Source: JAFGBI01 sp964454025
GTDB lineage: Bacteria > Myxococcota_A > Polyangia > Polyangiales > Polyangiaceae
DNA length: 64,000 bases
Assembly: GCA_964454025.1 (NCBI GenBank)
Contig: CAYVRP010000016.1
Span: forward strand, 34,964 to 98,963
Direction of reading: 5' to 3'
Below, piece by piece: positions 16,748-25,513 of the stretch; within the stretch, counting starts at the first letter, position 1, and every line of letters starts with the position of its first letter. A program made the translations under genes and the position numbers. The notes beneath the pieces were generated by a model. The model was not told the DNA's origin. It was given only the letters and a program-made list of their open reading frames with translations, and made no database searches.

Positions 16748-17803
16748 ATGCAGCCGATGAAACCCTCTCGCGACGTGGGCATCGTGGGCTACGGAGCCTA
16801 CGTGCCCCGGTACCGCCTGCCCTCGAGCGAGGTGAGCCGGGTCTGGAGCGGCGGCGCCGCCGGCGCGCCGGTGGCGTCGAAGTCGGTCCCGGGCCTGGAC
16901 GAGGACGTGGTCACGATGTCCATCGAGGCGGTGCGGAGCGCTCTCCGGCGCGCCCGCGTCGCGCCCGCGTCGGTGGGGGCGGTGTGGGTGGGCAGCGAGA
17001 GCCACCCTTACGCGGTCAAGCCGACCGGCACCATCGTCGCCGAGGCGATCGGGGCGGTGCCCGCGACGCTCGCGGCGGATCTCGAGTTCGCCTGCAAGGC
17101 CGGCACCGAGGCGCTGCAGGCCGCCATCGGCCTGGTCGGGTCGGGCATGGTCGCCTACGCGATCGGCGTCGGCATGGACACGGCGCAGGGACGGCCCGGC
17201 GACGCCCTCGAGTACACGGCCGGCGCCGGCGGCGCGGCCTTCGTCATCGGGCCGGCCGCGGAGAGCGTCGCCGTGCTGGAGGCGTCGCTCTCCTTCGTCA
17301 CCGACACCCCCGACTTCTGGCGCCGGCAGCACGCCCACTACCCCGAGCACGCGGCGCGCTTCACCGGGGCGCCCGCCTACTTCCGGCACGTCGGCGCCGC
17401 GGGCCGCGCCCTCATGGACGGCCTCGGCAGCAGCGCTCGGGACTACGCGCACGCGGTATTCCACCAGCCGAACACCAAGTTTCCCGCCAAGGCGGCTCGC
17501 GATCTCGGCTTCACCGCCGACCAGCTCCGGCTCGGCATGCTGGCCAACGAGATCGGCAACACCTACGCCGGGGCGGCCATCCTGGGGTTGACGGCCATCC
17601 TCGACGAGGCCAGGCCCGGGGATCGGATCCTGGTGGTTTCCTTCGGCAGCGGCGCTGGCAGCGACGCCTTCAGCCTCCGGGTCACCGAGCGCATCGGTGC
17701 GCTGCCGCGTGACGTGCCCACGACGCGCCAGTACGTGGAGCGCGCGGTGCCGCTCGACTACGCCGGCTACGCGCGGAACCGCCGCAAGATCGCGGTCGAC
17801 TGA
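16748..17803 (+). CDS. Hydroxymethylglutaryl-CoA synthase, archaeal type
   Basis: 351 residues. It condenses acetoacetyl-CoA with acetyl-CoA to HMG-CoA, the first committed step of the mevalonate route. The thiolase-superfamily fold carries catalytic Cys116 (LEFACKAGTEAL) and active-site His239 (FHQPNTKFP). The start GIVGYGAYVPRYRL, GSESHPYAVKPT, NEIGNTYAG and FGSGAGSDAF match the archaeal/COG3425 branch rather than bacterial MvaS. The ATG at 16748 was chosen; 16757 is an alternative. It heads a three-gene operon with a thiolase 15 bp downstream and a DUF35 zinc-ribbon protein. In archaea the same trio forms one complex that channels acetoacetyl-CoA. Downstream mevalonate enzymes are not in the window. 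Confidence 0.92.
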   Translation: MQPMKPSRDVGIVGYGAYVPRYRLPSSEVSRVWSGGAAGAPVASKSVPGLDEDVVTMSIEAVRSALRRARVAPASVGAVWVGSESHPYAVKPTGTIVAEAIGAVPATLAADLEFACKAGTEALQAAIGLVGSGMVAYAIGVGMDTAQGRPGDALEYTAGAGGAAFVIGPAAESVAVLEASLSFVTDTPDFWRRQHAHYPEHAARFTGAPAYFRHVGAAGRALMDGLGSSARDYAHAVFHQPNTKFPAKAARDLGFTADQLRLGMLANEIGNTYAGAAILGLTAILDEARPGDRILVVSFGSGAGSDAFSLRVTERIGALPRDVPTTRQYVERAVPLDYAGYARNRRKIAVD

Positions 17804-17818
17804 GCGGATGAAGCGACG

Positions 17819-18976
17819 ATGAGCGACGGCTTCGCGGTGGGAGTGGGCCAGACCGAGGTCGGCGAGCACTGGGATCGCTCGCTGCGCCAGCTCGGCGCGG
17901 CGGCGGCGCGCGCCGCGCTCGCCGACGCCGGGACCGAGGAGGTCGACGCCCTCTACGTCGGCAACATGCTGGCCGGGGACCTCTCCGGTCAGCACCCCCT
18001 CGGCCCGCTGATCGCCGAGCATGCGGGGCTCGTGGGCGTCGAGGCGATCGCCGTCGAGGCGGCCTGCGGCTCCGGGGGCGCCGCCTTCCGGACCGCCTAC
18101 ACGGCGGTCGCGAGCGGACTGGTGGGGTCGGCGCTCGTGGTCGGCGTCGAGAAGATGACGGATCGCCCCGGCAAGGAGGTCACCCAGGGGCTCGCCACCG
18201 CGGCGGACGCGGACTTCGAGTCGCAGATCGGGCTCTCCTTCGTGGCCATCAACGCGCTTCTGATGCGGCGCTACCTGCACGAGTACCGGCTGACCCGCGA
18301 CGACTTCGCCCCGTTCATCGTCAACGCGCACGCCAACGCCGTGCACAACCCCAACGCGATGTTCCGCTTCCCGGTGACCGCGGCGGAGCTGGCGCGCCAG
18401 CCCATGGTGGCCGACCCGATCTCCGCGCTGGACAGCTCGCCGGTTTGCGACGGCGCGGCGGCCGTGCTGCTCTGCTCCGCGGACCGCGCGCGGGGCCTCG
18501 GCGGTCGCGCGGCGCGGGTCCGGGCCTGCACCGTCGGCACCGACACCATCGCGCTGCACGACCGCCGCGATCCGCTCGAGCTCGCGGCCGCAGTGCGGAG
18601 CTCGCGGCGGGCCTTCGAGATCGCCGGCGTCGCCCCGGCCGACATCGACCTGTTCGAGGCCCACGACGCCTTCTCGATCATGACCGTGCTGGCGCTCGAG
18701 GCCGCCGGCTTCGCCGAGCGCGGGAGGGCGGTGGGACTCGGGTCGAGCGGCGCCATCGCGCGGGACGGCGAGCTGCCGCTCAGCACCATGGGCGGGCTCA
18801 AGGCGCGGGGCCACCCCGTCGGGGCCACCGGGGTCTACCAGATCGTCGAGGTGGTGCTGCAGCTCCGCGGTGAGGCGGGCGAGAACCAGGTCGCGGGCGC
18901 GACCCTGGGCATGGCCCAGAACATCGGCGGCAGCGGCGCGACGGTGGTGACCACCATCCTCGAGGCGGTGAGGTAG
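17819..18976 (+). CDS. Acetyl-CoA acetyltransferase (archaeal/SCP2-type thiolase)
   Basis: 385 residues. Thiolase fold with nucleophilic Cys83 (VEAACGSGG) and His in the GHPVGATG motif near the C-terminus, plus FEAHDAFS. The second classical Cys of bacterial thiolases is replaced in NIGGSGATVV, as usual in the archaeal/SCP2-type family. With the neighbouring HMG-CoA synthase it should make acetoacetyl-CoA from two acetyl-CoA. It starts 15 bp after the synthase stop and ends 9 bp before the DUF35 gene, so the three are surely co-transcribed. Other 3-ketothiolase substrates cannot be ruled out. Confidence 0.92.
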   Translation: MSDGFAVGVGQTEVGEHWDRSLRQLGAAAARAALADAGTEEVDALYVGNMLAGDLSGQHPLGPLIAEHAGLVGVEAIAVEAACGSGGAAFRTAYTAVASGLVGSALVVGVEKMTDRPGKEVTQGLATAADADFESQIGLSFVAINALLMRRYLHEYRLTRDDFAPFIVNAHANAVHNPNAMFRFPVTAAELARQPMVADPISALDSSPVCDGAAAVLLCSADRARGLGGRAARVRACTVGTDTIALHDRRDPLELAAAVRSSRRAFEIAGVAPADIDLFEAHDAFSIMTVLALEAAGFAERGRAVGLGSSGAIARDGELPLSTMGGLKARGHPVGATGVYQIVEVVLQLRGEAGENQVAGATLGMAQNIGGSGATVVTTILEAVR

Positions 18977-18985
18977 AGGAGCGCC

Positions 18986-19387
18986 ATGGAAGTACCCCGG
19001 AATTGGCGGACGCAGCGCGCGCGCTACGCGCTCGAGGCGATCGTGTGTCGGCGGTGCGACGCCGTCTCCTTCCCTCCCCGGGACCTCTGCCCGCGCTGCG
19101 GTTCGGCGGACGTCGCGCCGCAACGCCTCAGCGGTCGCGGGGAGATCTACTCGTACTCCACCGTGTTTCAGGGGCCGAACGGCTTCGCCGAGTACGCGCC
19201 CTACGTGGTGGCCCTGGTGCGCCTCGCGGAGGGGCCGCTGGTCGCCGCGCAGCTCACCGACGTCGAGCCCGAGGCGGTCTCCGTCGGGATGCCGGTCGAG
19301 ATGGTGACGCGCCGCCTGCGGGAGGACGGACCGCAGGGGAGCGTCGTCTACGGGTACAAGTTCCGGCCGCCGCTGACCGCCGGCTGA
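18986..19387 (+). CDS. DUF35 OB-fold, zinc-ribbon acyl-CoA-associated protein
   Basis: 133 residues with a GAGGAG ribosome site before the ATG. An N-terminal rubredoxin-like zinc ribbon uses Cys21, Cys24, Cys35 and Cys38 (CRRC and CPRC). An OB-fold follows (GRGEIYSYSTVFQG, PYVVALVRLAEGPLVAAQL), the DUF35/COG1545 pattern. In the archaeal thiolase/HMG-CoA synthase complex the DUF35 subunit bridges the two enzymes and shares their CoA site. Its position as third gene of the operon supports the same role here. Length is usual. Confidence 0.92.
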   Translation: MEVPRNWRTQRARYALEAIVCRRCDAVSFPPRDLCPRCGSADVAPQRLSGRGEIYSYSTVFQGPNGFAEYAPYVVALVRLAEGPLVAAQLTDVEPEAVSVGMPVEMVTRRLREDGPQGSVVYGYKFRPPLTAG

Positions 19388-19462
19388 CGCCGCGGCCTCG
19401 CGCCCGGCGCGCGAGCGCGTCCGAGCTCGCGCGCTCCGGCGCGGAGCACCGGCGGCCAGCGC

Positions 19463-20032
19463 TCACCGGCCGCAGCCGCAGCCCGCGGCCGCGACCCGCT
19501 CGCGGGCGGCCGCGACCCGCTCGCGGGCGTCGCAGCAGGACGCGGAGCCCTCGCCGGTGAGGGAGCAGATCCGGCCCGCTGCGCGGCTCATCGAGTCCAG
19601 TGCCCGGCAGGCGACGGCGCAGGGAGGCTCCTCGCGGCGGGCGCGTCCCGAGGACGGCGGTTCCTCGACGGGGGCGGCCCTCGCGCGGGGCGGCGGGGCG
19701 GGCGGGGCCGAGGTCGGCGCCGGCGCGCGATCCGCCGCGGCCGCTAGCTCCGCGTCGGCCTCCGGCGCCTCGGCGGCGTCCCCGGACGGCGCGGTGGGCG
19801 CCGGGGCTGCGGGCGAGGGCGGCGAAGGCAGGGTGGCCAACAGCTCTTCCTCGCTCTCGCGGAGGGTCCGCTCGAGCTCCGCCAGGCGCTGCTCGCGGCG
19901 CGCCGCGGGCGCGGGGGGGGGCGGCGCCGCGTAGCGCGGGGGCGTCGCCGATCCCGCGGGATGCGCGCAGCCGCCCGCGAGCAGCGAGAGGAGGGCCAGG
20001 CTGCAGAGGCGGTGCTCGAACCGGACAGTCAT
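19463..20032 (-). CDS. Cys-rich putative lipoprotein with Pro/Ala linker
   Basis: 189 residues from the ATG at 20032, which puts a signal peptide at the start with lipobox LAGGC. A short Glu/Arg-rich helix (about 40-65, LAELERTLRESEEELL) may be a coiled coil, then a Pro/Ala-rich linker, and a C-terminal helical domain with paired Cys (CAVACRAL, ICSLTG, SCCDARERV, CGCG). A probable cell-envelope protein of unknown function; the C-terminal pattern recurs in myxobacterial lipoproteins. It is convergent with the DUF35 gene and divergent from the radical SAM gene. Confidence 0.7.
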   Translation of the reverse strand: MTVRFEHRLCSLALLSLLAGGCAHPAGSATPPRYAAPPPPAPAARREQRLAELERTLRESEEELLATLPSPPSPAAPAPTAPSGDAAEAPEADAELAAAADRAPAPTSAPPAPPPRARAAPVEEPPSSGRARREEPPCAVACRALDSMSRAAGRICSLTGEGSASCCDARERVAAARERVAAAGCGCGR

Positions 20033-20178
20033 CGCGCGAGAGCCTCTCGGGACCCGGCTGGACAACGCGGGGTTCCGGCTCGAGCTTACACGAACGCTGC
20101 CGGCGGCGGGCCGCGGCGGCGCCGTCGGCGGGCTACCATCGGCCGAACCGGCCCGCTGGCCCTCGATCGAGCCACTCC

Positions 20179-21330
20179 ATGACCGCGCACCCGCTCTCGT
20201 TCGCCAGCCTCGACTTCGCGACCACCCCGTTCCTGGTCATCTGGGAGGTGACGCGGGCCTGCGCGCTCGCTTGCCAGCACTGCCGGGCGGAGGCGATCGA
20301 GACGCGCGATCCCCTCGAGCTGACGACGGAGGAGGGCCAGGCTCTGCTGGCGGGGATCCGGGAGCTCGGCGCGCCCGTGTGCGTCCTGTCCGGTGGCGAC
20401 CCGCTGGAGCGCGCGGATCTCGCGGCCCTCGTGCGCCACGGCAAGTCGCTCGGTCTGCGGATGGCGACCATCCCCGCGGCGACGCCGCGGCTGACCCGGG
20501 AGCGGCTGGCGGAGCTCGCCGCGGCGGGGCTCGATCAAATCGCCTTCTCGCTCGACGGTTCGACGGCCGCGCGCCACGACGGGTTCCGCCAGGTGCCGGG
20601 CACCTTTGCGCGGACGATGCAAGCCGTGAGCTGGGCGCACGAGCTCGGCCTGCCGCTCCAGATCAATACCACCTTCGCCGCCCACAACTTCGACGACGTC
20701 GAGCCCATGATCGCGCTCGTCGAGTCGCTCGGCGTGGTCTTCTGGGAGGTCTTCTCCCTCGTCCCCGTGGGACGCGGGACCGTGCTCCAGCCGCTCGGCG
20801 CGGAGGAGCACGAGGCGCTCTTCGCGAGCCTGTACGCCGCCTCGCTCCGCGTGAAATTCCTGATCAAGGTCACCGAGGCGCCCCACTACCGACGCCACGT
20901 GCTCGAGCAGCGACGGCGTGCGGGTGGGTCGGGCTCGGGGGGGGGCCACCCCGGCGGCCTCGGCCGCTCCGGCTCGGCCATCCCCGCCCAGCTCTCGCGC
21001 GAGCTGTCCACGCACGAGTCGTTCGGCGCCCGCGCCAAGGGGATCAACTCCGGCAAGGGCTTCTGCTTCGTCTCCTACCTCGGCGAGGTGTTCCCCTCGG
21101 GCTTCTTCCCCGTCTCGGTCGGGAGTGTCCGCTCCCGGCCGCTGGCCGAGCTCTACCGCGACCCCGAGCTGATGCGCGCGCTGCGCGATCCGGGGCGCCT
21201 CGGCGGTCGCTGCGGCCGCTGCGAGCACGCGGACGTCTGCGGCGGCTCCCGCGCGCGCGCCCTCGCGGTGCACGGTGACCCGTTCGCCGAGGACCCCGCG
21301 TGCGCCTACGATCCGCCGCCCCGCGGGTGA
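20179..21330 (+). CDS. Radical SAM/SPASM enzyme (heme d1/AhbD/peptide-maturase-like)
   Basis: 383 residues from the ATG at 20179; the long open frame upstream is non-coding. The radical SAM CxxxCxxC motif is Cys28/Cys32/Cys35 (CALACQHC), followed by LSGGDPL, the SAM-binding GGE-like loop. The C-terminus has a SPASM-type Cys cluster (GFCFVSYLGEVFPSGFFP, then CGRCEHADVCGG and a last Cys in PACAY). This is the pattern of the TIGR04053-like / AhbD branch: SAM cleavage plus auxiliary Fe-S cluster. A Gly/Ser-rich insert (about 250-268) is unusual. No precursor-peptide gene is obvious next to it; substrate unknown. Confidence 0.88.
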   Translation: MTAHPLSFASLDFATTPFLVIWEVTRACALACQHCRAEAIETRDPLELTTEEGQALLAGIRELGAPVCVLSGGDPLERADLAALVRHGKSLGLRMATIPAATPRLTRERLAELAAAGLDQIAFSLDGSTAARHDGFRQVPGTFARTMQAVSWAHELGLPLQINTTFAAHNFDDVEPMIALVESLGVVFWEVFSLVPVGRGTVLQPLGAEEHEALFASLYAASLRVKFLIKVTEAPHYRRHVLEQRRRAGGSGSGGGHPGGLGRSGSAIPAQLSRELSTHESFGARAKGINSGKGFCFVSYLGEVFPSGFFPVSVGSVRSRPLAELYRDPELMRALRDPGRLGGRCGRCEHADVCGGSRARALAVHGDPFAEDPACAYDPPPRG

Positions 21331-21406
21331 CGGCGCGCTCGGACGGGCGGCGCGGCGTCCGCGAGGGCTGTCGCGCCGGCGCTACGGGTCGTGAGTCACC
21401 GGAGGT

Positions 21407-21616
21407 TCACGGCGGACCGGCCACCTCCTGCCCGCCGTCGGTGTGGTCGGGGGCCTCGTACATCCCCGGTTGCCCGGTGACCTCGGTGCTCGAGTAGCAG
21501 GTGGTGCCGTACTTTGGCCCGGACTGGCAGTAGGTCCCGCCCGCCGGACCACAGGCGCCGAGCCAGAGCGCGGGGAGGGTCAGGAGCGACACCAACGGCG
21601 GGGATGCGAGGCGCAT
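21407..21616 (-). CDS. Small lipoprotein
   Basis: 69 residues, ATG at 21616 with a GGAGG box 7-8 bp upstream. Signal peptide with lipobox LGAC, then four Cys-containing or Gly-rich short motifs (GTYCQSGPKYGTTCYS) and an acidic tail. It lies 56 bp downstream of the NYN-domain gene on the same strand. Function unknown; the strong ribosome site and clean lipobox make a real gene likely. Confidence 0.7.
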   Translation of the reverse strand: MRLASPPLVSLLTLPALWLGACGPAGGTYCQSGPKYGTTCYSSTEVTGQPGMYEAPDHTDGGQEVAGPP

Positions 21617-21672
21617 GGGACTTTCCTCCGCGCGGCGTCGATGCAAGGCACGTTCCACGCGCCGCGGCCCCC

Positions 21673-22545
21673 TCAAGCCCGGGGTCCGAACGACACGATC
21701 AGGTATCCACCCGACTTCTGATCCTTCTCGATCTCGAGCATCCCCCGCTGCTCCGCGTCCTCGAGCAGCGCGTTGAAGCTCCGATAGCCGTGGAACGACT
21801 CGGAGAACGTCGGGCGCTTGCGCTTGATGGTCTGCTTCACCATCGAGCCCCAGAGGCTCTCGTCGCGATCGCGGAAGAGCGACTCCACCGTCTCCAGGAC
21901 CAGCTCGAGCCCCTCGAGCCGCCGCGCCTCGACGTCGTCCTCCTTCGAGTCGTCGGCCTTCGCCTTGGCCTTGGCCGAGCGTGGCTTGGCGCCGGCGCCC
22001 TCGGCGGGGCCCTGCGCCTTGCCCCGGCGAGCGACCGACTCGCTGGCGGCGCGCTTCTCGCGGACCAGATCGTCGTAGTAGATGAACTCGTCGCAGTTCG
22101 CGATCAGAAGATCGCTGCTCGAGTTCTTCACCCCGAGCCCGATCACGCGCTTGTCGTTCTCCCGGAGCTTGCTCACCAGCGGTGAGAAGTCGCTGTCGCC
22201 GGAGACGATGGCGAAAATCTCGACGTGGCTCTTGGTGTAGCAGAGGTCCAGCGCGTCGACGACCAGGCGGATGTCGGCCGAGTTCTTCCCGGAGTAGGAG
22301 ACGTGGGGGATCTCGATGAGCTCGAACGCGGCCTCGTGGAGCCGGCGCCGGTCGCCCTTGTAGCGGTCCCAGTCCGCGTAGGCCTTCTTGACGATGATCT
22401 TGCCCTTGTCGAGCAGCCGCGCGATGACCAGGCTCACGTCGAAGCCGTCGAGCTTGGCGTCCCGCGCGCCGAGGGCGACGTTCTCGTAGTCGCAGTAGAT
22501 CGCGATGTTGGGGGCGGTGGCCGAGAGAGGCGTCACGGGGCGCAC
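21673..22545 (-). CDS. NYN-domain (PIN-like) putative ribonuclease with C-terminal OST-HTH/LOTUS-like domain
   Basis: About 290 residues from one of several closely spaced GTG codons (22554, 22545, 22536; 22545 chosen). The N-terminal NYN domain has the acidic cluster of PIN-like nucleases: YCDYEN, SADIRLVVDA and SGDSDFSPLV. A highly charged Lys/Ala-rich linker follows (about 165-200), then a C-terminal region (LLETVESLFRDRDESLWG to GGYLIVSF) that fits an OST-HTH/LOTUS RNA-binding fold. By family, such proteins are RNA-cleaving or RNA-handling; the target is unknown. The frame extends to 22839, but that extension is Arg/Pro-rich and non-coding in look. A small lipoprotein follows downstream. 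Confidence 0.85.
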   Translation of the reverse strand: MRPVTPLSATAPNIAIYCDYENVALGARDAKLDGFDVSLVIARLLDKGKIIVKKAYADWDRYKGDRRRLHEAAFELIEIPHVSYSGKNSADIRLVVDALDLCYTKSHVEIFAIVSGDSDFSPLVSKLRENDKRVIGLGVKNSSSDLLIANCDEFIYYDDLVREKRAASESVARRGKAQGPAEGAGAKPRSAKAKAKADDSKEDDVEARRLEGLELVLETVESLFRDRDESLWGSMVKQTIKRKRPTFSESFHGYRSFNALLEDAEQRGMLEIEKDQKSGGYLIVSFGPRA

Positions 22546-22651
22546 GCTTATCACGATCCACGGGCCGCCGGCGACACGGGGCGCGCGCCCCGGCGCGGAC
22601 GCGGGGTTTCTGCCGACCGGGCGGACCGCGGGGCGCGGGATGGCGGTGCGA

Positions 22652-25513
22652 TCAGGGCGTCGGCGCGGCGTCGAAGCGCGGCGCCGGTGTGCGCCGGGCG
22701 CGCTCGAGCGCGGCGGGGAGGGTGGCCTCCGGGCGCAAGCAAGCCCAGCAGTCGAACTGACGAAACGAGAAGCGGCCGCCCCGGCAGAGCTCCTTCTTCG
22801 CCAGCTTCGCGAGGTAGGGCTCGGCGCGCGCGTCGGCATGCTCGACCGCCTTCGGCATGAGCTTCTTGTACTCGAGGCAGGTCTTGCCCGGCCGGAGCTC
22901 GAGGGCGATCGCGAGCGCCTCCGACGCCTGGGAACGAACCTCCGGTCGCGCGAGGCGCTCCTCGGCGAGCGTGGCGGCGGTCCGGCGCGTCGGGTCGCCC
23001 TGCGCCGCGCGCCAGACGTCGTAGAGCACGTCGGCGCCGGCGCTGCCGAGGTCGGCGGCGAGGTCCAGGGCGCGGACCACCTGCTCGGGGTCGTCCGCGG
23101 CGCGGCGGACCAGGGCGACGAGCGCGGGATCCTTGGCCAGCCGTGGCTCGGCCGCGAGCGCGCGGCGCGTCGCGTTGAGGGCGCTGCCGAGATCCTCGTG
23201 CGCGGCGTGCTCGAGGGCGAGCGCGCGCCAGTCGCTCCCCGTCCGCTCCGCCTCCGGGCGGGCCTGGATGATGGCGATGCGCCGCGCGCTCGCGGCCGCG
23301 CCGGAGCGATCGTTCGCCGACGCCGCGGCGAGCCCCGCGACCGGCGCTGGTCCGGGCGCGAGCAGGGTCACGCCCAGGACACCGCCCAGCACCAGGGCGA
23401 GCGCCGCCAGGACGAGCGCCCACCCCGGCAGCGTCCGGCCCCCGAGGCGGGCGGGGCGGAGGAGCGCGCCCCGGAGGGCCGCGAGCGCGGGCCCCGACGC
23501 GGCGAGCGCGCGTCGGGTCGCGACGAGCGTGCGGCGCGCGGCGTCGCGGAGCCAGAGCTTCCACGGCGCGGTCGCCGCCCCGAACGCGGCCGCGGGGGGC
23601 GCGGGCCGGGCGCGCGCCGCCAACCCCGCCGGCGCGGGACGCGCGCCGCCCACGCCCGCGAGGGGCGCCAGCGCGGCGACGACGGCGTCGGCGCTCGGGG
23701 GGCGCTCCTCGGGCCGCTTCGCCAGGAGCCGGTCCACCACCGCCCGCAGGGCGGGCGGCACCGACGCCGGCAGCGGCGGCGGCGGCGCCGTCATTTGGCG
23801 GGCCAGCAGCGCCATCAGGTCGTCGTCGTGGAACGGCGTCTCGCCGGCGAGCATCTCGTAGAGCAGGACGCCGAGCGCGTAGAGGTCCGCGCGGTGATCG
23901 ACGGTGGTGCCCATGGCTTGCTCGGGCGACATGTACTCCGGGGTACCGAAGACGGAGCCGAAGCGCGTGAGCGCGGGCTGCCCGGCCAGATCGTTCGCCG
24001 TCACCTTCGCGATCCCGAAGTCGAGCACCTTGACGTGCTCGGGGTTCTCCGGGCGCTCGATCAGCATCACGTTGTCGGGCTTCAGGTCGCGGTGCACGAT
24101 CCCCTGGGCGTGGGCCTCGGCGAGCGCGCTCGCGATCTGCGCCGCGATGCGGGCGGCGCGGTCCGGCGCGAGCGCCCCCTCCGCGTCGAGCACGGCGCGC
24201 AGGCTCCGGCCCTCGACGAACTCGAGCACGAGGTAGAAGCCGCCGTCCTCGAGCTGGCCGAAGTCGGTCGCCGCGACCACGTTCGGGTGATCGATGCGGG
24301 ACGCGGCGAACGCCTCGCGCTCGAAGCGGGCGACCACCTCCGGCACCAGCGTCATCTCCCGGTGCAGGACCTTCAGGGCCACGGTCTTGCGCATCAGCAC
24401 GTGCTCGGCGCGGTAGACGGCGCCCATCCCGCCGCTGCCGAGCAGGCGATCGATCCGGTAGCGACCGGCGATCGTCGTCCCCACCCGATCCAGCGCCTCG
24501 CCGCCCGCCTCGGGCGCCGGGGCGGCCGGGGCGGCGGTGCCGGCCGGCGCGGAGGGCGCAGGGGTAGCCTCGCGGGGGCTCGCGTCGAGGATCCCCGACG
24601 CCACCGTCGGCATCGCGGCGGCGACGAGGCGACTCCGGGCGTGCGGTGGCGCCTGTCCGGTACGCCCGGCCTGCACGTCACGTCGCATCGTCGCCGCGTC
24701 CGGATAGCGAGCCTGGCGGTCGAAGCCGAGGGCGGTGTCGATCACCGCGGCCAGATCGCGGGGCGCCTCGGGGCAGACCGTGGCGAACGCGGGCGCGGGG
24801 CGGGTCGCCATCGCCGCGATCAGCTCGGCGTCGGTCCGGGCCTCGTGGAGGCGCCGCCCCGAGAGGCGCCGAAAGAGGATGGCGCCGAGGGCGAACAGGT
24901 CCGTGCGCGCGTCGACCTCGTCGTTGCGGCCCTGGGCCTGCTCGGGCGACATGTAGGCGGCCGTGCCGAGCGTCAGGCTGGCGCGGGTGCCCGGTCCGCG
25001 GCTCGGACCCAGCAGGCGCGCGATCCCGAAGTCGAGCAGACGCACGCTGCCGTCGGTGGTGACGAAGACGTTCTCTGGCTTCAGGTCCCGATGGACCACC
25101 CCCGCGCCGTGGGCCGCCGCCAGCGCGTCGAGGACCTGCTCGGCGATCGCGAGCAGCTCGCCGAGCGGGATGGTCCCCAGGCGAGCCGCCCGCGCCCCGA
25201 GGGTCTCACCCGCCAGCAGCTCCATGGCCAGATAGGCGGCGGCGGGATCGCTCGTGTCGTGGTCGAGCAGGCGCACGATCCCGGGGTGGTCGAGGCGGGC
25301 CACCAGAGCCGCCTCGCGGGCGAACCGCGCTCGCACCTCCTCGTCGACCAGCGCGCCGGTGTGGAGCACCTTCACGGCGGCGCGCTGGCCCGCCGGGTCC
25401 GTGGCGGCGAAGACGGTGGCGCTCGCGCCCACGCCGAGGATGCGCTCGAGCCGCCACCTGCCCCCTATGGTCGTCCCGAGCCGCTCGGTCGATGCCCGCG
25501 CGTCAAGCTGCAA
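22652..25513 (-). CDS. Transmembrane protein with two tandem Ser/Thr kinase domains
   Basis: 953 residues, TTG start at 25513 supported by GGAGG about 7 bp upstream; no ATG fits. Kinase 1 (about 11-285): GVGASATVF loop, AAVKVL Lys, HRDLKPENV, LDFGIA. Kinase 2 (about 344-620): GSGGMGAVY, ALKVL, HRDLKPDNV, LDFGIA. Both have all catalytic residues. A Pro/Ala linker and one transmembrane segment (about 694-720) lead to an external helical domain with a Cys-rich end (CLEYKKL, LCRGG, DCWACLR). Hanks-type kinases of this kind signal across the membrane in myxobacteria. Two intact kinase domains in one chain are unusual and suggest internal duplication or cross-phosphorylation. Confidence 0.92.
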   Translation of the reverse strand: MQLDARASTERLGTTIGGRWRLERILGVGASATVFAATDPAGQRAAVKVLHTGALVDEEVRARFAREAALVARLDHPGIVRLLDHDTSDPAAAYLAMELLAGETLGARAARLGTIPLGELLAIAEQVLDALAAAHGAGVVHRDLKPENVFVTTDGSVRLLDFGIARLLGPSRGPGTRASLTLGTAAYMSPEQAQGRNDEVDARTDLFALGAILFRRLSGRRLHEARTDAELIAAMATRPAPAFATVCPEAPRDLAAVIDTALGFDRQARYPDAATMRRDVQAGRTGQAPPHARSRLVAAAMPTVASGILDASPREATPAPSAPAGTAAPAAPAPEAGGEALDRVGTTIAGRYRIDRLLGSGGMGAVYRAEHVLMRKTVALKVLHREMTLVPEVVARFEREAFAASRIDHPNVVAATDFGQLEDGGFYLVLEFVEGRSLRAVLDAEGALAPDRAARIAAQIASALAEAHAQGIVHRDLKPDNVMLIERPENPEHVKVLDFGIAKVTANDLAGQPALTRFGSVFGTPEYMSPEQAMGTTVDHRADLYALGVLLYEMLAGETPFHDDDLMALLARQMTAPPPPLPASVPPALRAVVDRLLAKRPEERPPSADAVVAALAPLAGVGGARPAPAGLAARARPAPPAAAFGAATAPWKLWLRDAARRTLVATRRALAASGPALAALRGALLRPARLGGRTLPGWALVLAALALVLGGVLGVTLLAPGPAPVAGLAAASANDRSGAAASARRIAIIQARPEAERTGSDWRALALEHAAHEDLGSALNATRRALAAEPRLAKDPALVALVRRAADDPEQVVRALDLAADLGSAGADVLYDVWRAAQGDPTRRTAATLAEERLARPEVRSQASEALAIALELRPGKTCLEYKKLMPKAVEHADARAEPYLAKLAKKELCRGGRFSFRQFDCWACLRPEATLPAALERARRTPAPRFDAAPTP

